A DNA stretch of 40,662 bases from NCBI GenBank assembly GCA_900696535.1, contig CAADGM010000143.1, positions 1-40,662 on the forward strand, read 5' to 3'. Positions 1-8,453 of this stretch are shown here, one piece after another (the stretch's first letter is position 1; every line of letters begins with the position of its first letter). Below the pieces are notes generated by a model that had not been told where the DNA came from, ran no database searches, and worked only from the letters and a program-made list of their open reading frames with translations. The stretch is from an uncultured Planctomycetota bacterium. Lineage in GTDB: Bacteria; Planctomycetota; Phycisphaerae; UBA1845; Fen-1342. A program made the position numbers and the translations under genes.

Positions 1-246
1 AAGGCGTATTCGCCGCTGGGTAATGTGGAGGTCGACCGCAGCGCGGACGACCCGGGCTACAGCGGCACACCGACGCTGTTCCAGCGCTTCAACTTCACCG
101 GTCTGGTGGTCTACTCGCGCGACGCGTTCATCGGCGCCGGCGCAAATCCTGGTGACCGCCAGGAGATTCTCAGGACGCGCGGCCAACCGTACACGGTGAG
201 CCGCCACGGCGGAGCGCTCGTGCCGAGCGCCGCCGCGCCGAGGTAA
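1..246 (+). CDS. Hypothetical protein, C-terminal 81 residues only (5' truncated)
   Basis: The frame is open from the left edge to a TAA at 244-246, so the gene starts outside the window. The visible tail is rich in Gly, Pro and Arg and contains FQRFNFTGLVVYSRDAF; I recognise no domain. It ends 15 bases before a pseudopilin-like gene on the same strand, so it probably belongs to the same secretion-associated operon, possibly as another pseudopilin or a cargo protein. That role rests on position only. A GTG or ATG inside the fragment could serve as a start, but continuous coding to the edge makes truncation more likely. Confidence 0.6.
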   Translation, partial: KAYSPLGNVEVDRSADDPGYSGTPTLFQRFNFTGLVVYSRDAFIGAGANPGDRQEILRTRGQPYTVSRHGGALVPSAAAPR

Positions 247-261
247 GAGCAGGACGAACCC

Positions 262-1770
262 GTGCGTCAGGTCGCAACTCATCACCGAGCCGCGCGTCGG
301 GCCTTCAGCCTGGCCGAGCTCATGATCGCGCTGGCGATCCTCGGGATGGGCCTGCTGGTGATCGGGGCGGCGCTGCCGCTGGGCGTGCGCTTCACGCGCG
401 AGAGCATCGACCGCGACACGGGGGCGGCGGCGACGGACTACGCCCTGAGCGTGCTTCAGCGAAGCCTCGGCGTCTCCGACCGCATCTTCGACCCCAATGA
501 CCCCACGCCCAGCAGCACCGATCTGTACCGCGCGCCGCCGCTGTTCGTGCCACGCAACCCGTGGACCAGCGGCGACCCGAACTCGGGGCGGTTCGATCCG
601 GTTTACGTGCCGCACGTGAAGGTCCGACCGGTGCTGACGCAGAACATCGCGATGTCGAGCGTCGCCCCAGCGGACACGGAGTACAACACGCTTCGTAACG
701 CCTGGCTGCCCGGAGGGGAGATTCAGTTCGGCTATGGAATCGACATTCCGCTGGTGACCGAGAAGCTCATCGGGAACTGGATTAAGACGGCGCTCGGAAG
801 CGACGCGCTTTCCGTCTCGCCGCGCGAGGTCGCCCAGCCGTACCGCGATCCAGTATTTCCGTTCCGCTGGGCGCTGCCGGCCATCTCGTCCGGCGAAATC
901 GCGTATCCGCCGGTCGTCCCGAGCGCACCGACCGCGCCGGAGCTATTCGTCAGCAACGTCTGGTCCATGTACTCGGCCACTGCTGGACCGGCCGGCGTGC
1001 CGCCCAGCGACGCGACGAAGATCATGAGCCAGCGCATCTCCTGGGTGACGTTCGCCCGCAGGGTGTCATACGCTCCCGGCAGCGACCCGTATCTCTACGA
1101 GATGATCACCGTGGCCGCGCGCCGGCCGTCTGAGCGGCACCGCTACCCGGTGCAGGGCCGGATCCCGGCGATCCAGGGTGATCCCCCCTCCGGGGGGTAC
1201 TACGCGGGGATCGACTCGGTCGCGCCGATTCCGTGGCTGGTCGCGTTTTCGAACGACCCCAGTGCGTGGCCCTCGCTGCCGCTGCTCGAGCCGGGCATCG
1301 ACTACGACAACGCGTTGCCGTCCCGGGCACTGAGGGAGGCTGGCCAGCAGAAGGTCGCGTCCGCGGCAACGCTCCGTTTTGTGGCCGAGCGCACGGTAGG
1401 CAACCTGATGCCGGCGGGCTCGATCCTCATCCCCGCTGTGCTGGATGACGATGATCCGGCCACGATTACGGGCGGCTTCGTCCCGGCCTGCAAGGACATC
1501 CTGCCCATTTACGAGGTCGTCCAGCGCATCTGGAACGCCGAATCAGGTGCAAACGGGCACTACGAGATCATCGTCAAGAGCAACGGCTACTACCCCTGGG
1601 TGGGCGACACTCCGACGGCCAACAGTTCGCCGCTCTTCCCCGTCTGGGTCATCCCGCCGGCATTCGAGGAGTACGAACCCGACGGCGCGTACCAGGTTCC
1701 CGTCTTCCCGGACCAGTCGCCGGTGGTCGCCATTTCACGCCGCTTCATCCGGCTCCAAGAGGTCCCGTGA
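262..1770 (+). CDS. Large pseudopilin-like protein with type IV prepilin leader (GspI-like position)
   Basis: The 502-residue product opens with a prepilin peptidase site: a basic 14-residue leader, then FSLAELMIALAILGMGLL, with cleavage predicted between Ala14 and Phe15 and Glu at mature position 5 (residue 19). One N-terminal hydrophobic helix follows, then about 460 residues of soluble, Pro/Asn/Asp-rich sequence including a DPNDP stretch. Minor pseudopilins of type II secretion are usually 120-200 residues, so this is greatly enlarged, as often seen in Planctomycetota. The start is GTG at 262. Its TGA overlaps the GTG of the next pseudopilin gene (1767), implying translational coupling. 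First place in an I-J-K-like order suggests a GspI role, but the head domain is not recognisable by eye and a type IV pilus role is possible. Confidence 0.75.
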   Translation: MRQVATHHRAARRAFSLAELMIALAILGMGLLVIGAALPLGVRFTRESIDRDTGAAATDYALSVLQRSLGVSDRIFDPNDPTPSSTDLYRAPPLFVPRNPWTSGDPNSGRFDPVYVPHVKVRPVLTQNIAMSSVAPADTEYNTLRNAWLPGGEIQFGYGIDIPLVTEKLIGNWIKTALGSDALSVSPREVAQPYRDPVFPFRWALPAISSGEIAYPPVVPSAPTAPELFVSNVWSMYSATAGPAGVPPSDATKIMSQRISWVTFARRVSYAPGSDPYLYEMITVAARRPSERHRYPVQGRIPAIQGDPPSGGYYAGIDSVAPIPWLVAFSNDPSAWPSLPLLEPGIDYDNALPSRALREAGQQKVASAATLRFVAERTVGNLMPAGSILIPAVLDDDDPATITGGFVPACKDILPIYEVVQRIWNAESGANGHYEIIVKSNGYYPWVGDTPTANSSPLFPVWVIPPAFEEYEPDGAYQVPVFPDQSPVVAISRRFIRLQEVP

Positions 1771-3410
1771 GCCTGTCGCCGCTGATGTCATCTGGCGTCC
1801 GTCGCGCCGGACCTCCGCGTCCGGCGTCTGCCGCACGACACATCGCGCGCCCGTCGCGCCGGCCGGTCGCTTCACCAACCCACGCCGCGACGCACCGGTT
1901 GGAAACCGGTGCCACAAAGACGGGCGCCGCGGCGCGCCGCTCGGCCTTCACGCTGGTCGAGATGCTGGTCTCGCTGGCCGTGCTGACCGTCGCGCTCAGC
2001 GTGGTCGGCGTCGTCTTCGCCGTCACGGCCCGCACGGCTTCGCAGTCCGCCGCCTACAGCGAGGTGCAATTGCAGGTCCGCCAGCTTCTCGACGAGCTGC
2101 GCGAGGACCTGCGCGGCGTGGACCCGGCCCGCAGCGTGCTCCTGATCGCCGGCGCCACCCAGGCCGCGGCCCTCTCGCAAGCCGACCTGGAAGCGCAGAA
2201 GTACTTCCGCGTGCTCCAGGGCGACCCGGCCAGCGTGCCGAACTTCGATCCCCAGTTCTCGCCGCGCTTCGATGACCCGGGTGGGGTCTACAGCGATCCG
2301 CGGACCGACGTCCTGATGTTCTTCACGAACCGGCCGATCGAGTCGCTGGCCAAGCCCACGGGCAATCCCGCCACGCCGTTCCAGACGATGCTCGCCCGGG
2401 GCGGCAAGGCTGCGCTGACGCAGGTGGTCTACGGCCACGCGGCGATCGGTCAGGCGGTGTGGAGCACCGCGCTGTCGCGTTACGTGGCTCCGGACGCATC
2501 CGCGCTCGAGCACATCCGCTTCACGATCGACGGCTCGTTCGACCCGGGTTCGCTCAGCCGGCTGCCCGCGTCGCGCTGGCACCTGGCCCGCCGACAGGCC
2601 ATCATCGAGCCTGTTTCCCAGCAGACCAAAGTCGAGTTCACCAACGACGAATTGAACCGGCTGGTCGCATGCGCCCCGTCGAGCGACGGTCGCTGGGCCG
2701 GCGACTCCGCCGACCTCGACGTCGGCGCGTTCTTCAACGACCTCGGTCCGAACTCGTTGCTCACCGCCGCGGGATTCGGAGCCGAGAACTTCGGCCCGGC
2801 GATCTATCGCCCGTACCAGTTCGTGTACGCTGGTGTGCCGCAGTGGCCTACCCCGGACTTCTTCTACCGCTTCAACCGGGTCCTGTGGCGCGATGGCGAC
2901 CCGACGCTGCGCCACGTCGCCACGGTGATTGAGGACACGCCGGCGGACCTGCGCACGAACCTCGGCGTGCAGATGCTCCGCGGCTGCGTCTGGTTCCAGG
3001 TCGAGTTCCTCATGCCCGAGGATCCGCGCAACAGCGTCCTGCACGCGGCGGACCCGAACCTGCCGCTCGGCTTGCCGCACTGGACTGCCGTCACGCCCGG
3101 CAGCACCTATCTGTTCGTGCCCGACAGTACGGAAAACCGCGACGCAATCGTCCGGCAAGTGGGGGCGGCGAACTCGCTGGACCCGGATTGGCGAATCTCC
3201 TCGTTCGCCCGCATGGATCGGCCGCCGCCCGCGGGTCCGTCACTTTTCTGGCACTATGACAACGCGACGGGCCCAGGCGGGGCCCGGGTCGGGATCAAGA
3301 ATCGCATCCTCCGGACGTGGCCGTACGCTGTCCGGATTACTGTTCGGGCATTCGCTCCGCGTGGCCGGCTGGATCAGCCGCTCGTTCGCACGCTGGTTCA
3401 CACGTTTTGA
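1767..3410 (+). CDS. Large pseudopilin-like protein with unusually long leader (GspJ/PilW-like)
   Basis: 547 residues from the GTG at 1767, which overlaps the upstream stop (GTGA) and has an AAGAGG four bases before it. The prepilin site lies far inside: RRSAFTLVEMLVSLAVL, with cleavage after Ala60 and Glu65 at mature position 5. The 60-residue leader is abnormal; 14 in the neighbour is normal. The DNA for residues 13-49 carries two palindromic repeats (1805-1826, 1892-1912). A TTG at 1899, inside the second palindrome, would give an ordinary 16-residue leader but has no visible ribosome binding site. Either the repeats lengthened a leader that is cleaved off anyway, or initiation moved. The large soluble head has no motif I recognise. 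Order and length relative to its neighbours suggest a GspJ-like minor pseudopilin. Confidence 0.72.
   Translation: MSLSPLMSSGVRRAGPPRPASAARHIARPSRRPVASPTHAATHRLETGATKTGAAARRSAFTLVEMLVSLAVLTVALSVVGVVFAVTARTASQSAAYSEVQLQVRQLLDELREDLRGVDPARSVLLIAGATQAAALSQADLEAQKYFRVLQGDPASVPNFDPQFSPRFDDPGGVYSDPRTDVLMFFTNRPIESLAKPTGNPATPFQTMLARGGKAALTQVVYGHAAIGQAVWSTALSRYVAPDASALEHIRFTIDGSFDPGSLSRLPASRWHLARRQAIIEPVSQQTKVEFTNDELNRLVACAPSSDGRWAGDSADLDVGAFFNDLGPNSLLTAAGFGAENFGPAIYRPYQFVYAGVPQWPTPDFFYRFNRVLWRDGDPTLRHVATVIEDTPADLRTNLGVQMLRGCVWFQVEFLMPEDPRNSVLHAADPNLPLGLPHWTAVTPGSTYLFVPDSTENRDAIVRQVGAANSLDPDWRISSFARMDRPPPAGPSLFWHYDNATGPGGARVGIKNRILRTWPYAVRITVRAFAPRGRLDQPLVRTLVHTF
1805..1826. repeat. Palindromic repeat, family A copy 1 (inside coding leader)
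   Basis: Perfect 8-base arms CGCCGGAC and GTCCGGCG flank CTCCGC. All 22 bases recur exactly at 3447-3468. This copy lies in the region encoding the long prepilin leader of the gene at 1767. It is a REP-like element; I see no terminator T-run. Confidence 0.8.
1892..1912. repeat. Palindromic repeat, GCACCGGTT-GGA-AACCGGTGC
   Basis: Perfect 9-base stem with a 3-base loop, lying in the leader-coding region of the second pseudopilin gene. The in-frame TTG at 1899 sits at the top of the stem. From memory, hairpins of this style are dispersed in planctomycete genomes; only one copy is in this window. Confidence 0.7.
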
Positions 3411-3446
3411 AGCGACGCGGCGGCGCGCGCCCCCCCCGCCGAGTAG

Positions 3447-3468
3447 CGCCGGACCTCCGCGTCCGGCG
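3447..3468. repeat. Palindromic repeat, family A copy 2
   Basis: Identical over 22 bases to 1805-1826 (arms CGCCGGAC/GTCCGGCG). A degraded copy follows at about 3472-3492. Confidence 0.8.
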
Positions 3469-3533
3469 GGTCCCGGACCTCCGCCTCTGGCGCACCCTGG
3501 ATCGCCGCATGCGGCTCCTGGGGGTCGGCCTCT

Positions 3534-3636
3534 GGCCGGTCTTGTGCACCTCGTGGGACGCGGAGGTCCGACGCTACGGGCCCGTGTTCGTGGCCCAAGC
3601 CTGGGACCGCGACGAGCGGCGCGTACAAGACCGGCC
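3534..3636. repeat. Inverted repeat unit with 12-base perfect ends
   Basis: GGCCGGTCTTGT at 3534-3545 is the exact reverse complement of ACAAGACCGGCC at 3625-3636. Between them lies a reverse-oriented family A relative (3555-3577, sharing the core GGACCTCCGCGTCC when read on the minus strand). The 103-base unit could be a decayed non-autonomous element or a foldable RNA. It is too short to encode a transposase. Confidence 0.6.
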
Positions 3637-3813
3637 GGGGCTCGGTCTTCCCGGCCTCTAGCGCCGTTTGGCCCGGGAGAGCTGGCAGGTTTGACCGCGG
3701 CGCCAGAATACGATCGGAGTGGAGAGAAACCCGCCGGCGGGCGGGTACACTGACCGGCTGTGGTCGGCGCTTGGCTGGCGGCAGCCGCGAACTGGAGCGA
3801 CCGGTAAAGTGAC

Positions 3814-6800
3814 ATGATGCAAGCTCAGCGTCGAAAGCACAGCAAGCGCGCCACCGTGCTGGTCCTGATCGTGGGCCTGCTGGCGATGCTCTTCGTGGCC
3901 GTCTCCGCGTTCATCACGCTGGCCCGGTCCGACCGCCAGACCATGGTCCAGCTCAGCAAGGGCGCCCAGGTCGACCGCATCGTGGCCAATGTCAACGAGG
4001 TCATCTGGCAGCGCATCGCGGCCGGCGGCGGGACGGATTTGGTCACCGGCCGAAACTACACGCCCATCCCCGGCTATGGGCCGTCGCGCTGGCTGGCGGC
4101 GCTGGAACCGGTGCGCGATCCCGAGGGGGCCGCGGTGCAACCTAATCCCGTGGACTACAAATATGCCGCGGTCTCGGCGCTCGGAAACGAGGACGCCGCG
4201 AACGTCAGGCTCGATGACCTGATGTTCAAGCCCACCGGCATGACGAACATCGAGCCGCGCGTGCAGGGCAACGAGGGGCGGTCGCGCAACGCCCGCCGGC
4301 CGTTCATGGACGCCGATGGCGACGGCATCTCGGACTCGAGCTTCCCAGGCTCGGCGCTGGCGACGGAGCTGGCCAACTCGCTGGCCGGCCGAAGTGTCAA
4401 CGCGAACATCCTCTTTGACCCCAACAGCGTGTTCGAAGGCACGCGCGCGCTCTATCGGCAGTTCGACCAGAACGCCCGCTACGAGGCGGCGGTGCGAATC
4501 ATCTCCCACGGCGGCATGGTGACGATCGGCTCGCCGCTCAACCTGGACGACTTCATTCTGTTGAGCCGCCCGACGGCGTGGAATGCGGCGTTCCTGGCCC
4601 GGCTGTTCAACTACTTCCGTCACCCGTTCGACACGGCCAACGCGCCGCTTGATCCCAACGAAGCCACGCAGCTTTTCTACTTCCTGCACGGCGACCGGGC
4701 GGCGATCGAGCCCGCGCTGCGGATGCGCGGCGGCTGCCTGGTGGGCCGCTTCGGGAGCGACGCCGAATCGCAGCCCCCGACGCTCCAGTACCTGCAACAG
4801 CGCTTCCCGTCGACCCTGCTCCCGCAGTACCAGGGTCGAAGCCCCTGGCAGCGCTTCAACCTGGCTGACGACAACGCGGACGGCGCTTACGACTGGGATG
4901 TCTGGCGGCAGGCGATCAGTCTCGACCCCGTGGCGTACAACCTGGCGTACCAGGGTGGGGGCAGCGACCCGCGGCAGGGGCTCGTGCAGCGTCGGCTGCT
5001 GACGACGGTCAACTACAGCGATGAGCTCGCGCGGATCCAGAGCAACAACGATCCAAATGTTGGCATCCGCATCCGGCCGGGGGCGCTCAAGTTCTACCTG
5101 GGCGACATTGGCACGCGCGGCGCGTTCAGCGGGGCTGCGTTTGCCGGCGCCTACAACTACACCAGCGGCGCCCCGATCGTGCGTGACCTGGCGCGCTACT
5201 TCACGGACATGCTGGCCTCCTACGGCGATGTGGCCGGCCAGTGGAATGACCAGGCCGCCAAGCGGAGCGAGCAGGCCTACATGCTGGCGGTCAACACGAT
5301 CGCCTTCGCCGCGCCGCGGGACCCGGCCACGGGCAAGATCGCGAGCGTGTGGTACGAGATCCAGTCGGGCGATTCGAGCGGCCTCGAGGCCGGTCGGCGC
5401 TTCTTCGGGTATGCGCCGCAGCCGTTCATCACGCAGGTCATCGCGTACAACCGCCCGTTCTCGACCGACCCGAGCAACCTGGATCCCAACAACTTCGACC
5501 CCAACGACGTCGATCCGAACTCGATCGTCGCGCGCGTCGCGCTGGCCATCGAGCTGTTCAACCCGAACGACACGCTCAGCGATCCGAACGACACGCGTTC
5601 GCTGTACATGCCGCAGTTCGCGATCAGCGTGGACAAGGCCAGCGAGCTCGGCTCGCCCGAGCGCAAGACGCTCGGCAAGGGCAGCGGCCTGGACAGCGAC
5701 CGCCTGGCGGGGCGGAGCTTCTACTGGTTCTCAGCCCACAAGGACGACCCGAATCTCCCGGTGGGGCAGCAGGCGAACAAGTACTTCGACAACCTGCCGC
5801 TCATCCGCGGGACGCTCGACGACCTGGAGATCCCCTTCGAGGATGCGTCGGACGACCTCGTCGTGCGCCTGTGGCGCGAATACGAAACGGCGGGCGGAAC
5901 GGACTGGTACCTCGTGGACAAGCTCGTTGTCGATCTGCCACCCACGGCGAGCAAGATCAGCGAGTGGCACATCTCGGTGCAGCGTGACACGCAACCGGAC
6001 CGCTACATCGGGGGCGTGAACGGCCAGTCGCGTTGGCGCATGGTGACCGCGTTCGAGCCCGGCGACGCCATTTACGAGGCACTGCGCGACGAGGGTACCG
6101 GTCCACCTGTCGGTCCAGCGCAGGGCCTGGGTCAGCTTCTGCCCTCGATCAGCCAGGAGATTGGCCCCTCCACGCCGCTGCACCTGATGAACGCGGGCAC
6201 GTCGCTGCACGAGATCCATGGCGTGATGCGCCCGGCCTCGTTCCCTACGGTCGGGTTCATGCTGTTCATCCCGCGCTTCAGCCACACCGCCGGTGGCTCC
6301 GACGGCGACAAGCCGATGGGCTATCAGATGCGGGAGCAGTGGTTCAAGCGGATGGGCGGGCCGGGCAGCACCGCGCTGGGTGCGACCGGCGGCTTCCCGT
6401 GCGACTTCGGCCACATGCCGATCTTCGACAACGCCCAGACGGCCTCCGGAGAGTTTGCCGATAACGCCGCGGGCAAAGTTCCCTGGGGCCTGCTCGTGTT
6501 CGACTACTTCACGACGCTTGACCCTGGCGACGCCAACGGCGACGGGACGCGCGGCGACGCCCTCGACCCGTACCGGGTTGCGGGCCGCGTGAACATCAAC
6601 ACCGCCCCGTGGCATGTTCTCGCCGGATTGCCGCTGATGGGCCCGACCGGCCAGGATCCGGCCATCTCGAACCTGCCGGTTAGTCCGCTCGGCTCGCCGG
6701 CGTTCTGGAGCTACCAGTCGGGCGTGCTCGCGGGTGAGGGCAGTGATGACCAGCGCTACCTGCGCACCTACCCCGCGTACGCCAACGGCGCGATCGACGC

Positions 6801-7398
6801 CTCGTCCGTGGGGAGCGGCGCCGAGGCCGGGCAGTGGTACCGTCTCGGACCGTACCTGGCACAGGCGATCGCGGCCTACCGCGACCGCATGCCGTACGTC
6901 GAGAACGTCCCCGGTTCGCCGTACCCGGCCGCCCACACGCGGAACGTCGGTGCCGGCAACAGCGACATCTACCGACCCTCGTCGCTCTACGGAGCCATTC
7001 GCGCCTCGGCTGGCAGCACGCCCCATCGCGGCTTCCTCACGCTCGGCGAGCTGGTCAACGTGATCGGCTTCGACGCGACCGAGCCACAGACCATCTCCCC
7101 CTGGTCGGGCTCCACGGACACGTCGACGGGCCGCGGCGACTTCTTCAAGGCCGTCAGTCTCATGGCGCTGCTCGACACGCATTTCCTGACCACCCGCAGC
7201 AACACGTACACCATCTACGTGTCGCTCTACGACCGCGAGAAGCCCGAGTCCAGCGTGCGCTCGCAGATGACCATCGACATCGGCCCGATGCTCCCGCGCC
7301 TCTCGCCGGACAAGACCACCACCATCCCCGGCGCGACGCAGCCCGAGATCATCGCCCAGCGCCAGGTCTCCTACTTCAATACGCGCTACGAGCGCTGA
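3814..7398 (+). CDS. gspK: Giant GspK/PilX-like secretion protein, 1194 residues
   Basis: A short basic N-terminus (QRRKHSKR) leads into one hydrophobic helix at residues 13-36 that lacks the Glu5 of ordinary pseudopilins, a known feature of GspK. Residues 926-935 read VNINTAPWHV, matching the NxNTA(P) motif of the GspK helical domain. Together with third place after two pseudopilins, this supports the K subunit that caps the pseudopilus tip at the inner membrane/periplasm. GspK is normally about 330 residues; this is 3.5 times longer. Added parts include a DADGDGISD calcium-loop-like stretch (about 166-174) and a run of Asp-Pro-Asn units (about 550-595). The ATG at 3814 follows 403 bases of repeat-rich DNA. 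A PilX-like type IV pilus role is the alternative. Confidence 0.7.
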   Translation: MMQAQRRKHSKRATVLVLIVGLLAMLFVAVSAFITLARSDRQTMVQLSKGAQVDRIVANVNEVIWQRIAAGGGTDLVTGRNYTPIPGYGPSRWLAALEPVRDPEGAAVQPNPVDYKYAAVSALGNEDAANVRLDDLMFKPTGMTNIEPRVQGNEGRSRNARRPFMDADGDGISDSSFPGSALATELANSLAGRSVNANILFDPNSVFEGTRALYRQFDQNARYEAAVRIISHGGMVTIGSPLNLDDFILLSRPTAWNAAFLARLFNYFRHPFDTANAPLDPNEATQLFYFLHGDRAAIEPALRMRGGCLVGRFGSDAESQPPTLQYLQQRFPSTLLPQYQGRSPWQRFNLADDNADGAYDWDVWRQAISLDPVAYNLAYQGGGSDPRQGLVQRRLLTTVNYSDELARIQSNNDPNVGIRIRPGALKFYLGDIGTRGAFSGAAFAGAYNYTSGAPIVRDLARYFTDMLASYGDVAGQWNDQAAKRSEQAYMLAVNTIAFAAPRDPATGKIASVWYEIQSGDSSGLEAGRRFFGYAPQPFITQVIAYNRPFSTDPSNLDPNNFDPNDVDPNSIVARVALAIELFNPNDTLSDPNDTRSLYMPQFAISVDKASELGSPERKTLGKGSGLDSDRLAGRSFYWFSAHKDDPNLPVGQQANKYFDNLPLIRGTLDDLEIPFEDASDDLVVRLWREYETAGGTDWYLVDKLVVDLPPTASKISEWHISVQRDTQPDRYIGGVNGQSRWRMVTAFEPGDAIYEALRDEGTGPPVGPAQGLGQLLPSISQEIGPSTPLHLMNAGTSLHEIHGVMRPASFPTVGFMLFIPRFSHTAGGSDGDKPMGYQMREQWFKRMGGPGSTALGATGGFPCDFGHMPIFDNAQTASGEFADNAAGKVPWGLLVFDYFTTLDPGDANGDGTRGDALDPYRVAGRVNINTAPWHVLAGLPLMGPTGQDPAISNLPVSPLGSPAFWSYQSGVLAGEGSDDQRYLRTYPAYANGAIDASSVGSGAEAGQWYRLGPYLAQAIAAYRDRMPYVENVPGSPYPAAHTRNVGAGNSDIYRPSSLYGAIRASAGSTPHRGFLTLGELVNVIGFDATEPQTISPWSGSTDTSTGRGDFFKAVSLMALLDTHFLTTRSNTYTIYVSLYDREKPESSVRSQMTIDIGPMLPRLSPDKTTTIPGATQPEIIAQRQVSYFNTRYER

Positions 7399-7420
7399 GC
7401 GCCGCCCGGCCGCCGCGCGA

Positions 7421-7426
7421 TAGAAT
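7421..7426 (+). promoter_or_regulatory. -10 box TAGAAT giving a likely leaderless tsaB mRNA
   Basis: TAGAAT ends six bases before the ATG at 7433, so transcription would begin at or next to the start codon. No Shine-Dalgarno sequence is present. The same geometry occurs before holA (32966). No clear -35 is visible. Confidence 0.5.
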
Positions 7427-7432
7427 CGCGCC

Positions 7433-8254
7433 ATGCCCGAGCCGCTCATCCTCGCCCTCGAGACCTCCTCGCGCCGGGGGAGCGTCGCGCTCGGCCGCCC
7501 GCCTGCGCCGCCGCGAACCCGCGTCCTCCGCACCGACCGCACGCACACCGCGGAACTGCTGCCGGCGATCGCCGACCTGCTGCGCGAGGCGCACGTACGA
7601 CCAGACGAAGTTGCGGTCGTGGCTTTCTCGCGTGGCCCGGGCAGCTTCACCGGCCTGCGCGTCGGCGTGACCGTAGCCCGTACGTGGCACTCGGCGACCC
7701 GTGCCCGGCTCGTGGCCCTCGACACGCTGGACGTGCTCGCCCGGGAAGCCTCGGCGCACGCGCAGCCCGACACCCCGGTGGCCATCGGCGTGTCGGCTGG
7801 GGCGGGCCGCGTCTTCGGCGGGCTGTACCAGCGATGCAAGGGCGGCGGCGCCACGCCCGCCGGCGAGGTCGCGTCCGCCACCCCCCTTGCGCTGCACGAA
7901 GACGACGGCGGCCCCGGGGCGGAGTGTCTCGCGCCGGGCTGGCAGGTCGTCGACCCGCCCCGGCTGCGCGACGCGGCAGAGTGGTGCCGAACGCTGCCGC
8001 CCGGCTGCGCCGCCACTGGCGACTGGGTGGCCGGGCACGGCGAGGCGCTTCAGGCGGCGGGTGTAGCGATGCTGCCGGAAGCGTGCTGGCTTCCTGACGC
8101 CACCGACGTTTGGGCGCTGGCGGTCGAAGCGGCTGCGGCCGGTCGCTTCTGTCGGCCGGAGGACGCCCGGCCGCTGTACCCGCGGCCGCCGGAGTGCGAA
8201 GAGGTCTACGAGCAGCGTCGCTTGGCGGCGCGGGCGCGGCGCGGCGTGAGCTGA
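7433..8254 (+). CDS. tsaB: tRNA threonylcarbamoyladenosine biosynthesis protein TsaB
   Basis: 273 residues. The N-terminus LILALETSSRRGSVAL and the signature GPGSFTGLR at residues 68-76 are those of TsaB (YeaZ), the non-catalytic ASKHA-fold partner of TsaD. With TsaC/TsaE it makes the t6A modification at position 37 of ANN-decoding tRNAs in the cytoplasm. The C-terminal half is divergent, as usual for TsaB, and ends with LYPRPPECEE, matching the conserved Tyr-Pro-Arg tail motif. It is 34 bases after the gspK-like gene but seems to have its own promoter, with a -10 box six bases before the ATG. No tsaD, tsaE or rimI is adjacent. Confidence 0.93.
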   Translation: MPEPLILALETSSRRGSVALGRPPAPPRTRVLRTDRTHTAELLPAIADLLREAHVRPDEVAVVAFSRGPGSFTGLRVGVTVARTWHSATRARLVALDTLDVLAREASAHAQPDTPVAIGVSAGAGRVFGGLYQRCKGGGATPAGEVASATPLALHEDDGGPGAECLAPGWQVVDPPRLRDAAEWCRTLPPGCAATGDWVAGHGEALQAAGVAMLPEACWLPDATDVWALAVEAAAAGRFCRPEDARPLYPRPPECEEVYEQRRLAARARRGVS

Positions 8255-8295
8255 CGCGCGGCGGGCGAACGGCCGGCGCGGCAGCGCGGTCCGCT

Positions 8296-8325
8296 TTGCA
8301 TCGGCGTGGGGGGCTCACCTACACT
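8296..8325 (+). promoter_or_regulatory. Candidate promoter for the formiminotransferase-cyclodeaminase gene
   Basis: TTGCAT (8296-8301) and TACACT (8320-8325) are separated by 18 bases, a sigma-70-like arrangement. A start near 8332 would give a leader of about 120 bases before the ATG at 8454. Confidence 0.4.
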
Positions 8326-8453
8326 GGGGCCCGGTACTCTCGGCGGCGCGGGAGGACCGCGCTGGGCACGCGAGCAATGCGAGAGCCGTTCGCGCGCCGG
8401 CGTGGTTGGAGAGTCGCCCAGCGCCGCCCGGGTTTCCAGGCAGTGAGCCCAGC

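Larger units (their letters stand above)
3411..3813. other. 403-base intergenic tract, mosaic of palindromes
   Basis: No convincing gene lies between the second and third pseudopilin genes. The tract holds family A repeat copies in both orientations (3447-3468 exact, about 3472-3492 degraded, 3555-3577 inverted) and a 12-base inverted pair at 3534-3545/3625-3636. The last ~120 bases contain TTGACC (3691) and TACACT (3746), but these are not spaced as one promoter. A GGAG lies about 17 bases before the next start. Confidence 0.7.

Noticed and set aside
5731-8016. A 761-codon minus-strand frame spanning the gspK-like gene and tsaB
   Set aside because: It crosses two real plus-strand genes and has shadow composition.
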